Assembly (NCBI GenBank): GCA_036924855.1
Contig: JBAGRP010000001.1
Span: forward strand, 2,046,001-2,110,000
Reading direction: 5' to 3'
DNA from: Nitrobacteraceae bacterium AZCC 2146
Lineage (GTDB): Bacteria > Pseudomonadota > Alphaproteobacteria > Rhizobiales > Xanthobacteraceae
DNA: 64,000 bases
Below, one piece after another: positions 1 to 8,933 of this stretch. The position numbers and the translations under genes are program-made. Position 1 is the first letter of the stretch. Each line of letters opens with the position of its first letter. Below the pieces are notes generated by a model. It saw only the letters and a program-made list of their open reading frames with translations, was not told the origin of the DNA and did no database searches.

Positions 1-534
1 GCCTACAGCGTGCCATTCGTCGGCACCGTCCCGGCGATCAAGCCGGCCTGCGCGGCGTCAAAAACCAAGCGCGTTTCGGTGCTCGGCACCAAGGCCACCG
101 TGAAGCGCGAATACACCCAGGCGCTGATCCGGGATCACGCGCAGAGCTGCACGGTGACGCTGGTCGGCTCGCCCAACCTCGCCTCGCTGGCGGAAGCGGC
201 CCTGGGCGGCGAGATCATCGGCGACGACGATATCCTCGACGAGATCGCGCCCTGCTTCGTTCCCGCCCTCGACGGAGGCCCGCTGCGCACCGATGCCGTG
301 GTGCTGGCCTGCACGCACTATCCGCTGCTGCTGGACAGGTTGGTGAAACTCGCGCCCTGGCCCGTGACATGGATCGATCCGGCGCCGGCCATCGCACGGC
401 GGGTCGTCGATCTGCTCGGCACGGCCCGCCTTCTGGCTGAGGACGGCGGCGCCGAAATGCTGTTCACCTCCGGGCGGCGCCACGCACTGGCCGAGGCACT
501 GATGCCGTTCTTCGGCGGCCGCGTCCCGGCGTAA
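1..534 (+). CDS. murI: Glutamate racemase, C-terminal part (5' end outside window)
   Basis: The last 177 codons of MurI, which interconverts L- and D-glutamate in the cytoplasm to supply D-Glu for peptidoglycan. The frame is open from base 1, so the gene starts left of the window. The diagnostic segment is ACTHYPLL near residue 100 of the fragment, carrying the second catalytic cysteine and its His; the first half (first cysteine, SDSGxGG motif) is missing because of the window edge. The TAA stop is at 532-534. A cupin gene follows after 62 bp on the same strand. Identification is from the conserved C-terminal motif and overall similarity. Confidence 0.9.
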   Translation, partial: AYSVPFVGTVPAIKPACAASKTKRVSVLGTKATVKREYTQALIRDHAQSCTVTLVGSPNLASLAEAALGGEIIGDDDILDEIAPCFVPALDGGPLRTDAVVLACTHYPLLLDRLVKLAPWPVTWIDPAPAIARRVVDLLGTARLLAEDGGAEMLFTSGRRHALAEALMPFFGGRVPA

Positions 535-596
535 TCCAGGGGTGCCTCGACATTACCGATCGCGCTGCTAGTCTCCCCGCCTTAGGGAGAAAAATC

Positions 597-986
597 ATGA
601 TCAGAAAACTGATACTTGGCTTGGCTATCGTTGCGATCACCGGCGCCGGCGTGGCCGTCGCCCAACAACCCGGCATCAAGCGCACGCCGCTGCAGAAAGT
701 GGAATTCCCGGACGGTTACGACACCGTCACCGCCATCGCCGAAATCCCCACCGGCGGCGCATCGGGCCGCCACACCCATCCCGGCGCCGAGACCGGCTAT
801 GTGCTCGAGGGCGAGCTTGAGCTGGTGATCGACGGCAAGCCGCCGCTCAAGGTGAAGGCCGGCGAATCCTATCAAATTCCGCCGGGCGCCGTGCATGACG
901 CCAAGACCGCCGGCGACAAGCCGCTGAAGGTGCTCGGCGTCTACGTCGTGACCAAAGGCAAGCCGCTCGCCGAGCCCGCCAAATAG
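597..986 (+). CDS. Exported small cupin-domain protein
   Basis: A 129-residue protein with a signal peptide (residues 1-22, hydrophobic core ILGLAIVAITGAGVAVA, likely cut after AVAQ) followed by one beta-barrel cupin domain. The cupin metal motif is visible as GRHTHPGAETGYVLEGE (two His and a Glu), and the second motif as PPGAVHD. It is probably a periplasmic metal-binding cupin; the substrate is unknown. GGGAGA lies 8 bases before the ATG. It sits 15 bp before the aldolase gene on the same strand, so the two may be co-transcribed. Confidence 0.8.
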   Translation: MIRKLILGLAIVAITGAGVAVAQQPGIKRTPLQKVEFPDGYDTVTAIAEIPTGGASGRHTHPGAETGYVLEGELELVIDGKPPLKVKAGESYQIPPGAVHDAKTAGDKPLKVLGVYVVTKGKPLAEPAK

Positions 987-1001
987 GACGCATAGCAACG
1001 C

Positions 1002-1772
1002 ATGACGCCTCCCGCGCCACTTAACCGTCTCAAGCAGCAGTGGCGCGAGGGGCGCCCCACCTTCGGGGCCATCGCCACGATCCCATCGATCCAGACGGTG
1101 CGGATCATGGCGCAGTCGCTGGACTGGATCATCGTCGATCTCGAACATGGCCCGATCGATCTCGGCATGGCCCATGGCATGATCATGGCCACATCGGGGA
1201 CGCCCTGCGTGCCGCTGGTACGGATCGCGGCCAACGAACCCTGGCTCGCCAAGGCACCGATGGATATCGGCGCGCTGGGGATCAACTTTCCGATGATCTG
1301 CAGCCGGCAGGATGCCGAAAAGGCGGTGCGCAGCGTGCGCTATCCGCCATCAGGCGAGCGGCTGTGGGGACCATTCCACGCTCCGTTCCGCTGGGGCGTT
1401 TCGATGGCCGACTATATGGCCACCGCCGATGACGACATGATCTGCATGATCACCATCGAACACGTCGACGCGGTCGAACGCATCGATGAGATCATGGCGA
1501 CCGACGGCATCGACATCGCCGTGATCGGGGTCGGCGACCTCGCCACGTCCATCGGCAAACGCGGACTTCTCGACGATCCCGAGGTGCTGGCGCTGGTCGC
1601 CCGCGCCGAAGCCGGCATCCTGAAAAGCGGCGTACCGATCGGCGGCGCCGCCCGGACCGCGGAACAGGCCAACCAGATGATCGAACGCGGCTACGTGCTG
1701 CTGGCGCTGGGATTCGACTGGTCGCTGTTCCAGCGCGGAATCGCCGCGGGTTTTGCCGGAATCAAACGCTAG
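1002..1772 (+). CDS. HpcH/HpaI-family class II aldolase
   Basis: A 256-residue TIM-barrel aldolase of the HpcH/HpaI (citrate lyase-like) family, which cleaves 4-hydroxy-2-oxo acids to pyruvate or a related keto acid plus an aldehyde. Visible family marks are DLEHGPID near residue 48 (catalytic His), [15 protein letters not shown] near residue 150 (metal-binding Glu) and [12 protein letters not shown] near residue 175 (metal-binding Asp). Length is typical. The exact substrate (2-keto-3-deoxy sugar acid or 4-hydroxy-2-oxoheptanedioate type) cannot be told from sequence, and no pathway genes lie nearby. It starts 15 bp after the exported cupin. Confidence 0.85.
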   Translation: MTPPAPLNRLKQQWREGRPTFGAIATIPSIQTVRIMAQSLDWIIVDLEHGPIDLGMAHGMIMATSGTPCVPLVRIAANEPWLAKAPMDIGALGINFPMICSRQDAEKAVRSVRYPPSGERLWGPFHAPFRWGVSMADYMATADDDMICMITIEHVDAVERIDEIMATDGIDIAVIGVGDLATSIGKRGLLDDPEVLALVARAEAGILKSGVPIGGAARTAEQANQMIERGYVLLALGFDWSLFQRGIAAGFAGIKR

Positions 1773-1869
1773 ACGGTCCCCGGGAAGCCCCGATTTCCGT
1801 CTAAACCGGCCAAATCGGCCGGAATACCGCTCGAAAATACTGCATCGGAGCGAAAAACCGGGCTTTCAA

Positions 1870-1898
1870 TTGACATCCCCGGCCGTTCTTCCTAGAAA
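1870..1898 (+). promoter_or_regulatory. Predicted sigma-70 promoter of rpsD
   Basis: TTGACA at 1870-1875 is a perfect -35 hexamer. TAGAAA at 1893-1898, after a 17-base spacer, is a 4/6 match to -10. It lies about 150 bases before the rpsD start and leaves a structured leader. Confidence 0.6.
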
Positions 1899-1907
1899 CC
1901 GCCTGCT

Positions 1908-1999
1908 CGCGGGCCGTTTTCGGCCCGCGTTGCGTTTCGCGACCCGTGGTCTTCCCCTCTGCTTAGAGGATGGACCTGTCGGCTCCGGGAAATTCCCGG
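1908..1999 (+). promoter_or_regulatory. Structured 5' leader of rpsD
   Basis: Three consecutive short hairpins lie between the predicted promoter and rpsD: CGCGGGCCG-TTTT-CGGCCCGCG (1908-1929), CCTCT-GCTT-AGAGG (1956-1969) and CCGGG-AAATT-CCCGG (1985-1999). S4 is a known translational autoregulator in other bacteria, so a leader element is plausible. That this one binds S4 is inference. Confidence 0.4.
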
Positions 2000-2049
2000 C
2001 GCACAGGAGGGCGCGTTTCCTCAACTTCAAACCTTTAACCGAGGACGCG

Positions 2050-2667
2050 ATGACTAAGCGCAGTGAAGCCAAGTTTAAAATCGACCGCCGTATGGGCCAG
2101 AACATTTGGGGTCGTCCCAAGTCTCCGGTCAACAAGCGTGAATACGGCCCCGGCCAGCATGGCCAGCGCCGCAAGGGCAAGCTCTCCGACTTCGGCGTGC
2201 AGCTGCGCGCCAAGCAGAAGCTGAAGGGCTACTACGCCAACATTTCCGAGCGCCAGTTCCACTCCATCTACGTGGAAGCCGGCCGCATGAAGGGCGACAC
2301 CGGTGAAAACCTGATCGGCCTGCTCGAGCGCCGCCTCGACACCGTGGTGTATCGCGCCAAGTTCGTCGCCACCATGTTCGCCGCGCGCCAGTTCATCAAC
2401 CACGGCCACATCAAGGTGAACGGCAAGCGCGTCAACATCGCCAGCTACAAGGTGAAGGTCGGCGACGTCATCGAGATCAAGGAAGCCTCCAAGCAGCTCG
2501 CTTTCGTGCTCGAAGCCTCGACCCTCGGCGAGCGCGACACCCCGGACTACGTCGAGACCGACCACAGCAAGATGACCGCGAAGTTCGTGCGTATCCCCCT
2601 GCTGTCGGACGTTCCGTTCGCCGTGCAGATGGAACCGCATCTGATCGTCGAATTCTATTCGCGCTGA
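2050..2667 (+). CDS. rpsD: 30S ribosomal protein S4
   Basis: A 205-residue S4, the primary 16S rRNA-binding protein that nucleates assembly of the small-subunit body. It begins [18 protein letters not shown]; conserved features are [10 protein letters not shown] (residues 30-40), LERRLD, and the S4 RNA-binding domain around [19 protein letters not shown] (residues about 115-135). The same frame is open far upstream (to 1753), but homology and a typical start place the ATG at 2050, following GAGGA. It stands alone rather than in an alpha operon with rpsK and rpoA, which is normal for alphaproteobacteria. It is flanked by a promoter and leader on one side and a strong terminator on the other. 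Confidence 0.97.
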   Translation: MTKRSEAKFKIDRRMGQNIWGRPKSPVNKREYGPGQHGQRRKGKLSDFGVQLRAKQKLKGYYANISERQFHSIYVEAGRMKGDTGENLIGLLERRLDTVVYRAKFVATMFAARQFINHGHIKVNGKRVNIASYKVKVGDVIEIKEASKQLAFVLEASTLGERDTPDYVETDHSKMTAKFVRIPLLSDVPFAVQMEPHLIVEFYSR

Positions 2668-2691
2668 TCTTTCCTTCAGCGCTACGACATC

Positions 2692-2720
2692 AAGGCCCCG
2701 GATTTTCCGGGGCCTTTTTC
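2692..2720 (+). terminator. Rho-independent terminator of rpsD
   Basis: AAGGCCCCGGA (2692-2702), a TTT loop, and the exact complement TCCGGGGCCTT (2706-2716) form an 11-bp stem followed by a short T run, 24 bases after the rpsD stop. Confidence 0.9.
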
Positions 2721-2736
2721 GTGGCGACGACTTCAT

Positions 2737-2885
2737 GTCATTCCGGGGCGAGAGCAGCGTCGGCTGCGAGCGAACCCGGAATCCAGAGATGCTCAACCAA
2801 TTCGAGATTCCGGGTCTGCACTTCCGCCGGCTGCGCCGTCTGAAGTGCATCCTCAGATACGCCAATTGGCGTGTCGGGGAATGAC
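2737..2885. repeat. Interspersed palindromic repeat, family A (GTCATTCCGGGG...)
   Basis: An imperfect long inverted element starting GTCATTCCGGGGCG and ending GGGGAATGAC, with inner copies of ACCCGGAATC / GATTCCGGGT. Related copies occur at 20395, 25868, 37422 and 41328, always between genes. It separates rpsD from the convergent serine hydrolase gene. Confidence 0.8.
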
Positions 2886-2895
2886 AGCGTTTGTC

Positions 2896-4176
2896 TTACT
2901 CGAACGCGCCGTACACCAGTCTGCGCACGTCGATCTCCATCCGTACCCGCTGCGACGGCGATTGCGTCATCACGATCACGAACATGTCGTCCTTCGGATC
3001 GATCCAGAAAAACGTTCCGGCGACGCCGTCCCAGCGATATTCGCCGATCGGACCGGGCTCGCTCGCCAGCTCCCTGGTGCGCACCGCAAAACCGAGGCCG
3101 AAGCCACTGCCGTCGCCCGGGAAGTAATAGTAGTCGCGCTTCACGCCGCTGTCCGGCCCGACATGGTCCGAGGTCATCAGCGCCACGGTTGTCGCGCTGA
3201 GGTAGCGCCGGCCCTCAAAGGTGCCGCCATTCAACAGCATTTGCGCGAAGCGCGCGTAGTCGGTGATGGTGCCGACCAGGCCGGAGCCGCCGGCTTCCCA
3301 GCGCCGCACATGCAGGGGATCGTGCATGCCGATGACAGGACCGAGCATGCGATCGCCCGGCAGCGGTTCGGCGATGCGCGACCGCTTGGCTTCATCGGTG
3401 ACATAGAACGATGTGTCGATCATCCCCAGTGGATCGAACAGCCTGCTCTTCTCGAACTGATACAGGGTCTGTCCCGATATCACTTCGATGACGCGACCGA
3501 GAACGTCGGTGGAATGGCCGTAATCCCACAGCGTGCCGGGCTGCTCGGCGAGCGGGACGTGCGCGATACGATTGGCCAGTTCGGCGTTGTCGAAATCGTG
3601 GTCGAACAGATCGAGCTGCGCGTAGCGTCTTCGCGCGGGATCGTCGCCGTAGAATCCGTAGGTGATGCCCGAGGTGTGCCGCAGCAGGTCCGCGATGGTG
3701 ATCGGGCGACGCAGCGGCACGAACGCCGACGTCGCATGTTCGTCGCCTGCCTTCACATAGACACCGACCTTGGCGTCAGCAAAGGCCGGGATGTATTTGG
3801 CGACGGGATCGTCGAGTTTCAGTTTGCCGTCCTCGACCAGCATCATCGCGGCCACCGATGTGATCGGCTTCGACATCGAATACAGACGGAAGATCGTGTC
3901 CTTTGTCATCGGGTTAGCGACGTCGCGTTTGCCGATGGTTTCGAAATACACCGGCCTGCCGTGCTGCTGCACCAGTGCGACGGCACCGGGGATTTTTCCG
4001 GTCGCAACTTCGTTTTTGAAGAAATCGCCGATGCCGGCCAGTTTTTGCGGCGACAGCGTGCGCGCGACCAGCGGCGGCGCTTCCGCACGGGCGACCGACA
4101 ATTGCACGAAGGCGACGCTGCCGAGCAGCAGCGCGACAAGCGTCACGGCGAAGCGCTCAGTTCTCCAGCGCTTCAT
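2896..4176 (-). CDS. Exported serine hydrolase, class C beta-lactamase-like (copy 2)
   Basis: A 426-residue protein with a signal peptide (residues 1-31, ending ARAEA) and a beta-lactamase/transpeptidase-like domain (class C beta-lactamase, EstB or D-aminopeptidase type). The nucleophile motif SxxK is YSMSKPITS near residue 100. The second catalytic motif is the family's YGHST near residue 195, and a GFGLGFAVR segment near residue 355 replaces KTG. Such proteins are usually esterases or peptidases, not antibiotic-resistance enzymes. Its start overlaps the end of the next upstream paralogue by 20 bp, so the two are co-transcribed tandem duplicates. Substrate unknown. Confidence 0.85.
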   Translation of the reverse strand: MKRWRTERFAVTLVALLLGSVAFVQLSVARAEAPPLVARTLSPQKLAGIGDFFKNEVATGKIPGAVALVQQHGRPVYFETIGKRDVANPMTKDTIFRLYSMSKPITSVAAMMLVEDGKLKLDDPVAKYIPAFADAKVGVYVKAGDEHATSAFVPLRRPITIADLLRHTSGITYGFYGDDPARRRYAQLDLFDHDFDNAELANRIAHVPLAEQPGTLWDYGHSTDVLGRVIEVISGQTLYQFEKSRLFDPLGMIDTSFYVTDEAKRSRIAEPLPGDRMLGPVIGMHDPLHVRRWEAGGSGLVGTITDYARFAQMLLNGGTFEGRRYLSATTVALMTSDHVGPDSGVKRDYYYFPGDGSGFGLGFAVRTRELASEPGPIGEYRWDGVAGTFFWIDPKDDMFVIVMTQSPSQRVRMEIDVRRLVYGAFE

Positions 4177-5464
4177 AGACCAGCAACTTCACCGACCTCT
4201 GGATGCGCTGCCGCTCCGATGGAGTCTGCTCCAGCAAGATGAAAAAGAAATCCTGCTTGGGATCGATGATGAAATAGCAGCCGCTGGCGCCGTCCCATTT
4301 CAATTCGCCGAGCGAGCCTGGCGGCGGCGGCTTGGCATTGCCGGGATCGGTGCGCACGGCGAAGCCATAACCGAAGCCGAAGCCATCACCCGGAAAATAC
4401 AGGTAGTCGCGCCCGACGCCGGACTCCTTGCCGATATGGTCGGTGGTCATGTCCTTGAACGTGGCCGGACTGAGATAGCGCTTGCCATCGAACTCGCCGC
4501 CGTTCAGCAGCATCTGTGCGAATTTCGTGTAGTCGGTCAGCGTCGAGACCATGCCGCCGCTGCCGGATTCCCATTTCTGGTAGGTGTCGGGGCGGCCCTG
4601 CCGTCCGGTGCGGAAGTCACGATCCCAGGCCATCGGCTTGGCCAGCATGGATTGTTTCGCCTGCTCCTTCACGAAGAAACCGGTGTCCTTCATGCCGAGT
4701 GGCCGGAGGAATTTTTCTTCCTCGAACCCCAGCAGCGATTTGCCGGAGACAACTTCAATCACGCGACCCAGAACGTCCGTCGAGTGGCCGTAGTCCCACG
4801 TGGTGCCGGGCTGATGTTCGAGCGGCAGCTGTGCGATACGATCCGCGAATTCGGCGTTGTCGAAATCGCCATCATAGATATTGGCGTTGCCGTAAACCCG
4901 TCGGACCAGGCTGTCGCCATAGAATCCGTAGGTGATTCCTGACGTATGCAGCAGCAGATCGCGAATCGTGACCGGACGATCGGGAGGAACGATCTCCAGT
5001 GCCTTCTGACCATTCTCAAGCTTCTTCTCGACCCCGACTTTGGCCTTGGCAAAAGATGGAATGTATTTCGACACGGGGTCGTCGAGCTTCAGCCTGCCCT
5101 CGTCGATCAGCATCATCGCCGCGAACGACGTGATCGGCTTGGTCATCGAATGCAGCCGGAAAATCGTGTCGTCGGTCATCGGCTGCTTGGTGTCGGAATC
5201 GCGGACGCCGAAGAATTCCTTGTAGACCGGCTTGCCGTGCTGCTGGATCAGCACGATCGCACCCGGGATTTTGCCGTTGGCGATCTCGTTGCGGAAGAAC
5301 TCGCCGATCCTCGCCAGTTTCGCCTGGGAGAAATGCGCGCCGGCGGGAATATCGAAGGTGCCCTCGGAGGCAAACGGCTGTGCCGCGGTGGGCGAGGTCA
5401 CAACCGTGGGGGCGACAAGCAGCGCGCCACATAAGAGAGCGCGCATCGCATGTCGTCGATTCAT
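4157..5464 (-). CDS. Exported serine hydrolase, class C beta-lactamase-like (copy 1)
   Basis: A 435-residue paralogue of the downstream gene, aligning along its whole length: SxxK as HSMTKPITSF near residue 105, YGHST near residue 210, GFGYGFAVR near residue 365, and the same LLVYEALE C-terminus. An N-terminal signal peptide is visible (residues 1-28, ending TAAQP). It is the first gene of a two-gene minus-strand unit; GGAACGG lies before the ATG. It is probably periplasmic and acts on an ester or amide whose identity is unknown. Divergence between the copies suggests an old duplication. Confidence 0.85.
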   Translation of the reverse strand: MNRRHAMRALLCGALLVAPTVVTSPTAAQPFASEGTFDIPAGAHFSQAKLARIGEFFRNEIANGKIPGAIVLIQQHGKPVYKEFFGVRDSDTKQPMTDDTIFRLHSMTKPITSFAAMMLIDEGRLKLDDPVSKYIPSFAKAKVGVEKKLENGQKALEIVPPDRPVTIRDLLLHTSGITYGFYGDSLVRRVYGNANIYDGDFDNAEFADRIAQLPLEHQPGTTWDYGHSTDVLGRVIEVVSGKSLLGFEEEKFLRPLGMKDTGFFVKEQAKQSMLAKPMAWDRDFRTGRQGRPDTYQKWESGSGGMVSTLTDYTKFAQMLLNGGEFDGKRYLSPATFKDMTTDHIGKESGVGRDYLYFPGDGFGFGYGFAVRTDPGNAKPPPPGSLGELKWDGASGCYFIIDPKQDFFFILLEQTPSERQRIQRSVKLLVYEALEN

Positions 5465-5511
5465 CGCCGTTCCTTCCGTTGGATCTGGCGAAGTCTAGCG
5501 GCGGGATAGCC

Positions 5512-6012
5512 TCATACAAGGGGCGTTGCATCAGCCAGTGCCTGCTCGTGCAGGCGCGCGCTCGGCTCGGAGAAGCAGCAGAAGGTAACGGAGGTAACGA
5601 CGGGTGCCGCGGCGAGAGAGGCGATCACAGCCTTGACCGCAATCCTTGCGGCGCGCTCGGCCGGAAACCGATAGACGCCGGTGGAAATGGCCGGAAAGGC
5701 GATCGAGGCGAGGTCATGGGTCTGACACAAGGCCATCGCCCGGGAATAACAGGAGGCCAGCGCCTCGTCCTCGCCGGCCCGGCCGCCGTACCAGACCGGC
5801 CCGACGGCATGGATCACATATTTGGCCGGTAACCGGTAACCTTGGGTGATCTTGGCGTCGCCGGTGGCACAACCATTCAGGGTGCGGCACTCGGCGAGCA
5901 ATTCCCGCCCGGCAGCGCGATGGATCGCGCCGTCCACGCCGCCGCCGCCGAGCAGCGACGAATTGGCGGCGTTGACGATGGCGTCAACGCGAAGCGTGGT
6001 GATGTCGGCCAC
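5512..6012 (-). CDS. Macro-domain ADP-ribose (O-acetyl-ADP-ribose) hydrolase-like protein
   Basis: A stand-alone macro domain of the YmdB/MacroD type, expected to remove ADP-ribose from proteins or deacetylate O-acetyl-ADP-ribose. Binding motifs are clear: VDAIVNAANSSLLGGGGVDG at the N-terminus, then GPVWYGG and the loop PAISTGVYRFP. The given start is GTG at 6012, the only canonical start after grxD stops. However, the frame stays open upstream as IGTATLDVVVADITTL, which looks like the first beta-strand of the fold, so translation may begin at a rare codon (ATT at 6057 or a CTG). It lies 45 bp downstream of grxD on the same strand, so coupling is likely. Confidence 0.85.
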   Translation of the reverse strand: MADITTLRVDAIVNAANSSLLGGGGVDGAIHRAAGRELLAECRTLNGCATGDAKITQGYRLPAKYVIHAVGPVWYGGRAGEDEALASCYSRAMALCQTHDLASIAFPAISTGVYRFPAERAARIAVKAVIASLAAAPVVTSVTFCCFSEPSARLHEQALADATPLV

Positions 6013-6056
6013 GACGACGTCCAGCGTCGCCGTGCCGATCTGACGGCTAGCCGAAA

Positions 6057-6392
6057 TCAGGCGGTCGCCGGCGCCGCAATGACGCCCTTGTCGGCCAGCA
6101 GCGCCTGCAGCTCACCGGCCTGGAACATCTCGCGGATGATGTCGCAGCCGCCGACGAATTCGCCCTTGACGTAGAGCTGGGGAATGGTCGGCCAGTTCGA
6201 ATAGGTCTTGATGCCGTCGCGCAGCTCGGGCGATTCGAGCACGTTCAGGCCCTTGTAGCCGACGCCGACGTGATCGAGGATCTGCACCACCTGGCCGGAA
6301 AAGCCACACTGCGGAAACTGCGGCGTGCCCTTCATGAACAGCACCACGTCGTTGGTCTTCACTTCGTTTTCGATGAATTGCTCAATGCTCAT
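6057..6392 (-). CDS. grxD: Monothiol glutaredoxin Grx4
   Basis: A 111-residue monothiol glutaredoxin with the CGFS active site (PQCGFSGQ near residue 30), the [17 protein letters not shown] glutathione-binding region, and the standard length. Grx4 proteins bind a [2Fe-2S] cluster with glutathione and work with BolA in iron-sulfur delivery and iron sensing; bolA is at 10127 on the same strand. The ATG at 6392 ([10 protein letters not shown]) is chosen over an in-frame upstream start because homologues begin here. A macro-domain gene follows closely. Confidence 0.95.
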   Translation of the reverse strand: MSIEQFIENEVKTNDVVLFMKGTPQFPQCGFSGQVVQILDHVGVGYKGLNVLESPELRDGIKTYSNWPTIPQLYVKGEFVGGCDIIREMFQAGELQALLADKGVIAAPATA

Positions 6393-6666
6393 GATCGCGT
6401 CCTTGTTGCGGCCCGGTCTCGGGCGCTCCACCCGTCTGACTTGTCATATATGTAGCCGAAACCATTATGCACCCCAAGTCAAAAGCCGGGGAACGGGCAT
6501 TTGGGCCACCACCACAGGCCATTTTCTTGGGGTTTTGCCGCCCCGGACGCCCGGCTGAATCATATGATGATGAGCCTTTTATAACGGTTCGGACGACCTA
6601 TTTAGGACAGGCTGCCTGCGGAACCGATCTGGGGGAGCAACGTTCTCTCCAAAATCGGAGACTTTT

Positions 6667-7923
6667 GTGACGAAACCAGCTTCCGCCGCAGCCCCAATGG
6701 CCGCCCCAGCCGCGTCCTTGTTTTCCGATTCCGGCTCGCTCGCCCAGAAGCTGGGCGACGCCTTTTTGGTTGTCCGCAACGAGACCGAACGCCGTGCCGC
6801 CTCGCTGTCCCCGGAGGATCAGCTGGTGCAGTCGATGCCGGACGCCAGCCCGGCAAAATGGCACCGCGCCCACGTCACCTGGTTCTGGGAGCAATTCCTG
6901 CTCGGCGAGCATGCGCCGGGCTACAAGCCCTACCATCCGGACTATGCCTATCTGTTCAATTCCTATTACGTCTCCGCCGGCCCGCGCCACGCCCGCGCCC
7001 AGCGCGGCCACCTCACCCGCCCCGGCGCCGACGAGGTCACCGCCTATCGCAAGCACGTCGATGCCGCGGTCATCAAGTTCTTCAACGAGACCGACGACGA
7101 CAAGCTGACCTCGCTGATCCCGCTGCTGGAAGTCGGCTTCAACCACGAGCAGCAGCATCAGGAATTGATGCTGACCGACATCCTGCACGCCTTTGCGCAG
7201 AACCCGATCCCGCCCGCTTACGATCCCGCCTGGCGCTTCCCGGAATCAAATCGATTGGGCGAGGAATGGCTGACGCTGACCGAGGGGATTCACACCATCG
7301 GGCACCAGAGTGACAGTTTTCACTTCGACAACGAGAAGCCCGCGCATCGCGCACTGGTCGGGCCGGTCAAGCTGGCCCGCAATCTCGTCACCAACGGCGA
7401 ATGGCTGCAATTCATGGAAGCCGGCGGCTACGCCACGCCGACGCTGTGGCTGATGGACGGCTTTGCCGCCGCGACCAACGAGGAATGGCAGGCGCCCGGG
7501 CACTGGCGCAAGATCGACGGCGAATGGCAGATCATGACGCTGGGCGGCTTGAAGCCGATCGATCCGGCGGCGCCGGTCTGTCACGTCAGCTACTACGAAG
7601 CTGATGCTTATGCGCGCTGGAGCGGCAAGCATCTGCCCACCGAAATGGAATGGGAAGTCGCCGCCCGCGCTGGAGGGCTCAACGACGCCTTCGGCATCGT
7701 CTGGCAGTGGACCCGCAGTTCCTACGCCGCCTATCCCGGCTACCGCGCCATCGAAGGCGCGCTCGGTGAATACAACGGCAAGTTCATGGTCAACCAGCTG
7801 GTGCTGCGCGGCTCATCGCTTGCAACTCCCGAAGGCCACAGCCGTATCTCATACCGCAATTTCTTTTATCCCCATCACCGCTGGCAATTCACCGGACTCC
7901 GGCTTGCCGATTATGGCGGCTGA
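6667..7923 (+). CDS. egtB: Ergothioneine biosynthesis sulfoxide synthase EgtB
   Basis: A 418-residue EgtB, the non-heme iron enzyme that joins oxygen and a thiol donor to trimethylhistidine. The N-terminal DinB-like domain has KWHRAH (His66 and His69) and NHEQQH (His160 and His164), which supply the iron-binding histidines. The C-terminal FGE-sulfatase (C-type lectin) domain runs from about residue 205 to the end, with MEWEVAARAGG and SRISYRNFF. The start is GTG with GGAG six bases upstream. egtD follows 44 bp later. No egtA, egtC or egtE is in the window, so whether the thiol donor is gamma-Glu-Cys or cysteine cannot be judged here. Confidence 0.93.
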   Translation: MTKPASAAAPMAAPAASLFSDSGSLAQKLGDAFLVVRNETERRAASLSPEDQLVQSMPDASPAKWHRAHVTWFWEQFLLGEHAPGYKPYHPDYAYLFNSYYVSAGPRHARAQRGHLTRPGADEVTAYRKHVDAAVIKFFNETDDDKLTSLIPLLEVGFNHEQQHQELMLTDILHAFAQNPIPPAYDPAWRFPESNRLGEEWLTLTEGIHTIGHQSDSFHFDNEKPAHRALVGPVKLARNLVTNGEWLQFMEAGGYATPTLWLMDGFAAATNEEWQAPGHWRKIDGEWQIMTLGGLKPIDPAAPVCHVSYYEADAYARWSGKHLPTEMEWEVAARAGGLNDAFGIVWQWTRSSYAAYPGYRAIEGALGEYNGKFMVNQLVLRGSSLATPEGHSRISYRNFFYPHHRWQFTGLRLADYGG

Positions 7924-7967
7924 CTTCTTCCAATTCACGGCGCTGCGAAGGCGTTGAGGAGACTGAT

Positions 7968-8933
7968 ATGAATGTACATGCCCCGTTGGCACAGGCGCCG
8001 CTTGATGAACAGACGTCGGCCTTCGCCGATGATGTGACCGAAGCGCTGTCGCAGCATCCGAAAAAGCTGTCGCCAAAATATTTCTATGATGCGGCGGGCT
8101 CGGAGCTGTTCGAGCAGATCACGCTGCTGCCGGAATATTACCCGACCCGCACCGAACTCGATATTCTTCGCGCGCGCGGAGCGGACATCAAGGCGATCAT
8201 TCCGAAGAACGCGGCCCTGGTCGAATTCGGCGCCGGCGCCACCACCAAGGTGCGGCTATTGCTCAACGAATGCGACTTCGGCGCTTACGTGCCGGTCGAT
8301 ATTTCCGGCGATTTCCTGAACGCGCAGGCAGCTGAACTCCGCACGGATTTCCCTGATCTGAACGTGTTTCCGGTCACCGCCGATTTCACCGCGCCGTTCG
8401 AATTGCCGGATGCCGGCAAGGCGATGCCGAAGGTCGGCTTCTTCCCGGGCTCGACGCTCGGCAATTTCGAGCCGCACGAGGCCTGCGGTTTTCTGCGCAG
8501 CGCCCGCGCCATTCTCGGCCAGGGCGCCTTGATGCTGATCGGCATCGATCTGGAGAAGGACGAGCGGCTGTTGCATGCCGCCTACAACGATGCCGCGGGG
8601 GTCACCGGGCGCTTCAACATGAATGTGCTGGTGCGGATCAACCGCGAACTCGGCGGCAATTTCGACCTGTCGGCGTTCGCGCATCGCGCGATCTACAATC
8701 GGGAGCGCCACCGCATCGAGATGCACCTGATCAGCAAGAAGCCGCAGACCGTGCGCGTGCTCGGCCGCAGCTTCACCTTCCGTGCCGGCGAAAGCATCCA
8801 CACCGAGAGCAGCTACAAATACAGCCTCGAGCGTTTTGCGGCTCTGGCAAAAGGCTCCGGCTGGACGCCGAAGGCGTCCTGGACCGACGCCGACAAGCAA
8901 TTCTCGGTTCACGCGCTGGTGGCATCGGAGTGA
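7968..8933 (+). CDS. egtD: L-histidine N-alpha-methyltransferase EgtD
   Basis: A 321-residue SAM-dependent methyltransferase that trimethylates histidine to hercynine, the first committed step of ergothioneine synthesis. Typical features are the N-terminal SPKYFYDAAGSELFEQIT, the SAM-binding LVEFGAGATTKVRLLL near residue 85, YVPVDIS, and the PGSTLGNF motif near residue 160. It is co-directional with egtB (44 bp gap, GAGGAGA before the ATG), giving a two-gene ergothioneine operon. Its last 25 bases overlap the end of the convergent LtrA gene. Confidence 0.95.
   Translation: MNVHAPLAQAPLDEQTSAFADDVTEALSQHPKKLSPKYFYDAAGSELFEQITLLPEYYPTRTELDILRARGADIKAIIPKNAALVEFGAGATTKVRLLLNECDFGAYVPVDISGDFLNAQAAELRTDFPDLNVFPVTADFTAPFELPDAGKAMPKVGFFPGSTLGNFEPHEACGFLRSARAILGQGALMLIGIDLEKDERLLHAAYNDAAGVTGRFNMNVLVRINRELGGNFDLSAFAHRAIYNRERHRIEMHLISKKPQTVRVLGRSFTFRAGESIHTESSYKYSLERFAALAKGSGWTPKASWTDADKQFSVHALVASE

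Noticed and set aside
1753..2049. Long upstream extension of the rpsD frame
   Set aside because: It contains the promoter and leader hairpins and has no S4 homology; family proteins start at 2050.
2035..2865. Minus-strand 276-codon ORF over rpsD
   Set aside because: Antisense shadow of a certain ribosomal protein gene, typical of high-GC codon use.
2737..2885. Palindromic repeats considered as CRISPR
   Set aside because: Copies are scattered singly between genes, not regularly spaced with spacers, and no cas genes are present.
2845..4242. Plus-strand 465-codon ORF over the serine hydrolases
   Set aside because: The minus strand has a signal peptide and catalytic motifs; the plus frame has none and is rich in His, Arg and Asp as antisense frames are.
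7986..8005. TGGCAC...CTTG inside the start of egtD resembling sigma-54
   Set aside because: Spacing between GG and the second element is wrong and it lies in coding sequence.
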